A stretch of DNA of 64,000 nt from NCBI RefSeq assembly GCF_022448905.1, contig NZ_JAKVCW010000002.1, forward strand, positions 124,001-188,000, given 5' to 3'. The position numbers and the translations under genes were made by a program. The DNA is from Shimia sp. GTDB taxonomy: Bacteria > Pseudomonadota > Alphaproteobacteria > Rhodobacterales > Rhodobacteraceae. Positions 62,873 to 64,000 of this stretch are shown piece after piece. Under the pieces are notes generated by a model. It did no database searches. It saw only the letters and a list, made by a program, of their open reading frames with translations, and was not told the origin of the DNA. How positions within the stretch are numbered: the first letter of the stretch is position 1; every line of letters begins with the position of its first letter.

Positions 62873-64000
62873 ATGTTCCTGCCCTTCTTTGAAAACCTGC
62901 GCGAGGCCCGTGTGCCGGTGTCCCTGCGTGAGTTTCTTGGCTTTCTGGAAGGGCTGAAGGCCGGGCTGGCCACCTACGATGTGGAGAGCTTCTACTACCT
63001 CGCCCGCACCATCATGGTGAAAGACGAGCGCAACATCGACAAATTTGACCGCGCCTTTGCGGCCACGTTTGACGGATTGGGTGAAATCTCCGCCCAGGAC
63101 GTGCTTGAAGCCGTCGACATTCCCGAAGAGTGGCTGCGCAAGATGGCCGAAAAGCACCTCTCGGCCGAAGAAATGGCCGAGATCGAAGCCCTTGGTGGCT
63201 TTGACAAGCTGATGGAGACGCTGCAGGAGCGCCTGAAGGAACAGGAAGGCCGCCATCAGGGCGGTAACAAATGGATCGGCACCGCCGGCACCTCACCGTT
63301 TGGGGCTTATGGCTACAACCCCGAAGGCGTGCGCATCGGCCAGAAAGAAAGCCGCCATCGCAAGGCGGTCAAAGTCTGGGACAAACGCGAGTTCAAAAAC
63401 TTCGACGGCTCTGTGGAACTGGGCACCCGCAACATCAAAGTTGCCCTCAAACGTCTGCGCCGCTGGGCCCGTGAAGGCGCCGCCGAAGAGCTGGATCTCA
63501 ATGGCACCATCAAGGCCACCGCCGAGCACGGCTACCTCGATGTGAAAACCCGCCCTGAGCGCCACAACGCCGTAAAAGTCCTGCTGTTTCTGGATGTTGG
63601 CGGCTCGATGGACCCGCACATCAAGGTGGTCGAAGAGCTGTTCTCCGCTGCCCGGGCCGAGTTCAAACACCTCGAATACTACTACTTTCACAACTGCCTT
63701 TACGAAGGCGTGTGGCGCGACAACAAACGCCGTTGGAACGACCAGACCCCCACCCACGAAGTGCTGCGCACCTATGGGCCGGACTACAAATGCATCTTTG
63801 TCGGCGACGCCTCCATGTCGCCTTACGAAATTGCCTATGCCGGTGGCGCCAATGAGCATTGGAACCAAGAGGCGGGTCAAGTCTGGCTGGAACGTGCCCG
63901 TGACCAATGGACATCAAATCTCTGGATCAACCCTTTGCCGGAACAGCATTGGCAATACACCCACTCCATCGGCATGATCCGCGACATCTTTGAAAACCGG
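62873..64000 (+). CDS. CoxE-like VWA-domain protein (cut by window edge)
   Basis: 376 residues are visible before the window ends. The N-terminal part (FENLREARVPVSLREFLGFLEGLKAGLATYDVESFYYLARTIMVKDERNIDKFDRAF) is typical of CoxE/YehP-type VWA proteins. The VWA metal site reads LLFLDVGGSMDPHIK, with Gly in place of the first Ser, a common variant in this family. YYFHNCLYEGVWRDN and VGDASMSPYEI follow. It is the likely partner of the MoxR ATPase upstream. The 55-residue protein gene directly precedes it. Confidence 0.9.
   Translation, partial: MFLPFFENLREARVPVSLREFLGFLEGLKAGLATYDVESFYYLARTIMVKDERNIDKFDRAFAATFDGLGEISAQDVLEAVDIPEEWLRKMAEKHLSAEEMAEIEALGGFDKLMETLQERLKEQEGRHQGGNKWIGTAGTSPFGAYGYNPEGVRIGQKESRHRKAVKVWDKREFKNFDGSVELGTRNIKVALKRLRRWAREGAAEELDLNGTIKATAEHGYLDVKTRPERHNAVKVLLFLDVGGSMDPHIKVVEELFSAARAEFKHLEYYYFHNCLYEGVWRDNKRRWNDQTPTHEVLRTYGPDYKCIFVGDASMSPYEIAYAGGANEHWNQEAGQVWLERARDQWTSNLWINPLPEQHWQYTHSIGMIRDIFENR

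Noticed and set aside
63585-63620. VWA metal site DVGGSM taken as broken
   Set aside because: This DxGxS form is usual in CoxE-like VWA proteins.

Overview
The window is a 64 kb chromosomal segment from an alphaproteobacterium, most likely a marine member of the Rhodobacterales (Roseobacter group). The reasons are high GC with strongly GC-biased third codon positions, protein sequences that read like that group's, a DksA with a single cysteine, and dispersed GC-rich palindromes between genes. I see no rRNA, tRNA, insertion sequence, prophage or CRISPR array. Nearly all space is filled by ordinary dense coding. The first gene (argS) and the last (a CoxE-like VWA protein) are cut by the window edges.

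Layout. 1-7.4 kb: argS and a dGTPase-like gene, a divergent erpA-xthA pair, an SRAP/YedK-type gene without its usual Cys2, a secreted SGNH esterase and a LolD/FtsX-type ABC exporter. 7.5-12.4 kb: glycine cleavage operon gcvT-gcvH-gcvP on the minus strand behind a tandem glycine riboswitch. 12.6-19.5 kb: a small membrane protein, an Rrf2 Fe-S regulator, a ChaC-like cyclotransferase, mgtE, a PfkB kinase, a Tat-exported metallo-beta-lactamase-fold hydrolase, a DUF1801 protein and gltX. 19.7-25.6 kb: a BamE-like small protein, RidA, nadE, an exported MORN-repeat protein, a MarR regulator divergent from an ABA4-like membrane protein, and an SDR. 25.8-27.9 kb: a leucine leader peptide, a cupin gene and leuA. 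28.4-32.1 kb: a ZIP transporter and copA-cueR with a textbook CueR promoter.

32.3-43.6 kb is a D-xylose utilisation island: xylB-xylA, a di-haem peroxidase, an FG-GAP/UnbV protein, a ROK regulator, the ABC transporter xylF-xylH-xylG and glk. Two copies of a 21-bp inverted repeat, one before xylB and one before xylF, are probably the ROK regulator's operators. 43.6-46.2 kb: a LysR regulator divergent from an exported arylsulfatase.

46.3-49.7 kb is the most intriguing stretch. Two Zur-box-like palindromes precede (i) an FAD oxidoreductase with a Cys-rich C-terminal tail plus an ACR3/BASS-type transporter and (ii) zinT. Together these look like a zinc-limitation cassette with a poorly understood redox and transport module.

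49.7-64 kb: alanine/glycine symporter and UspA, a GyrI-like protein, an SDR-DoxX-like fusion with a DUF2269 protein, katG divergent from oxyR, an FAD monooxygenase, dksA, a MoxR AAA+ ATPase, a GNAT acetyltransferase, a DUF2927 lipoprotein, a 55-residue membrane protein and the CoxE-like VWA protein. Functional names rest on motifs and family memory read directly from the translations. No database search was run.
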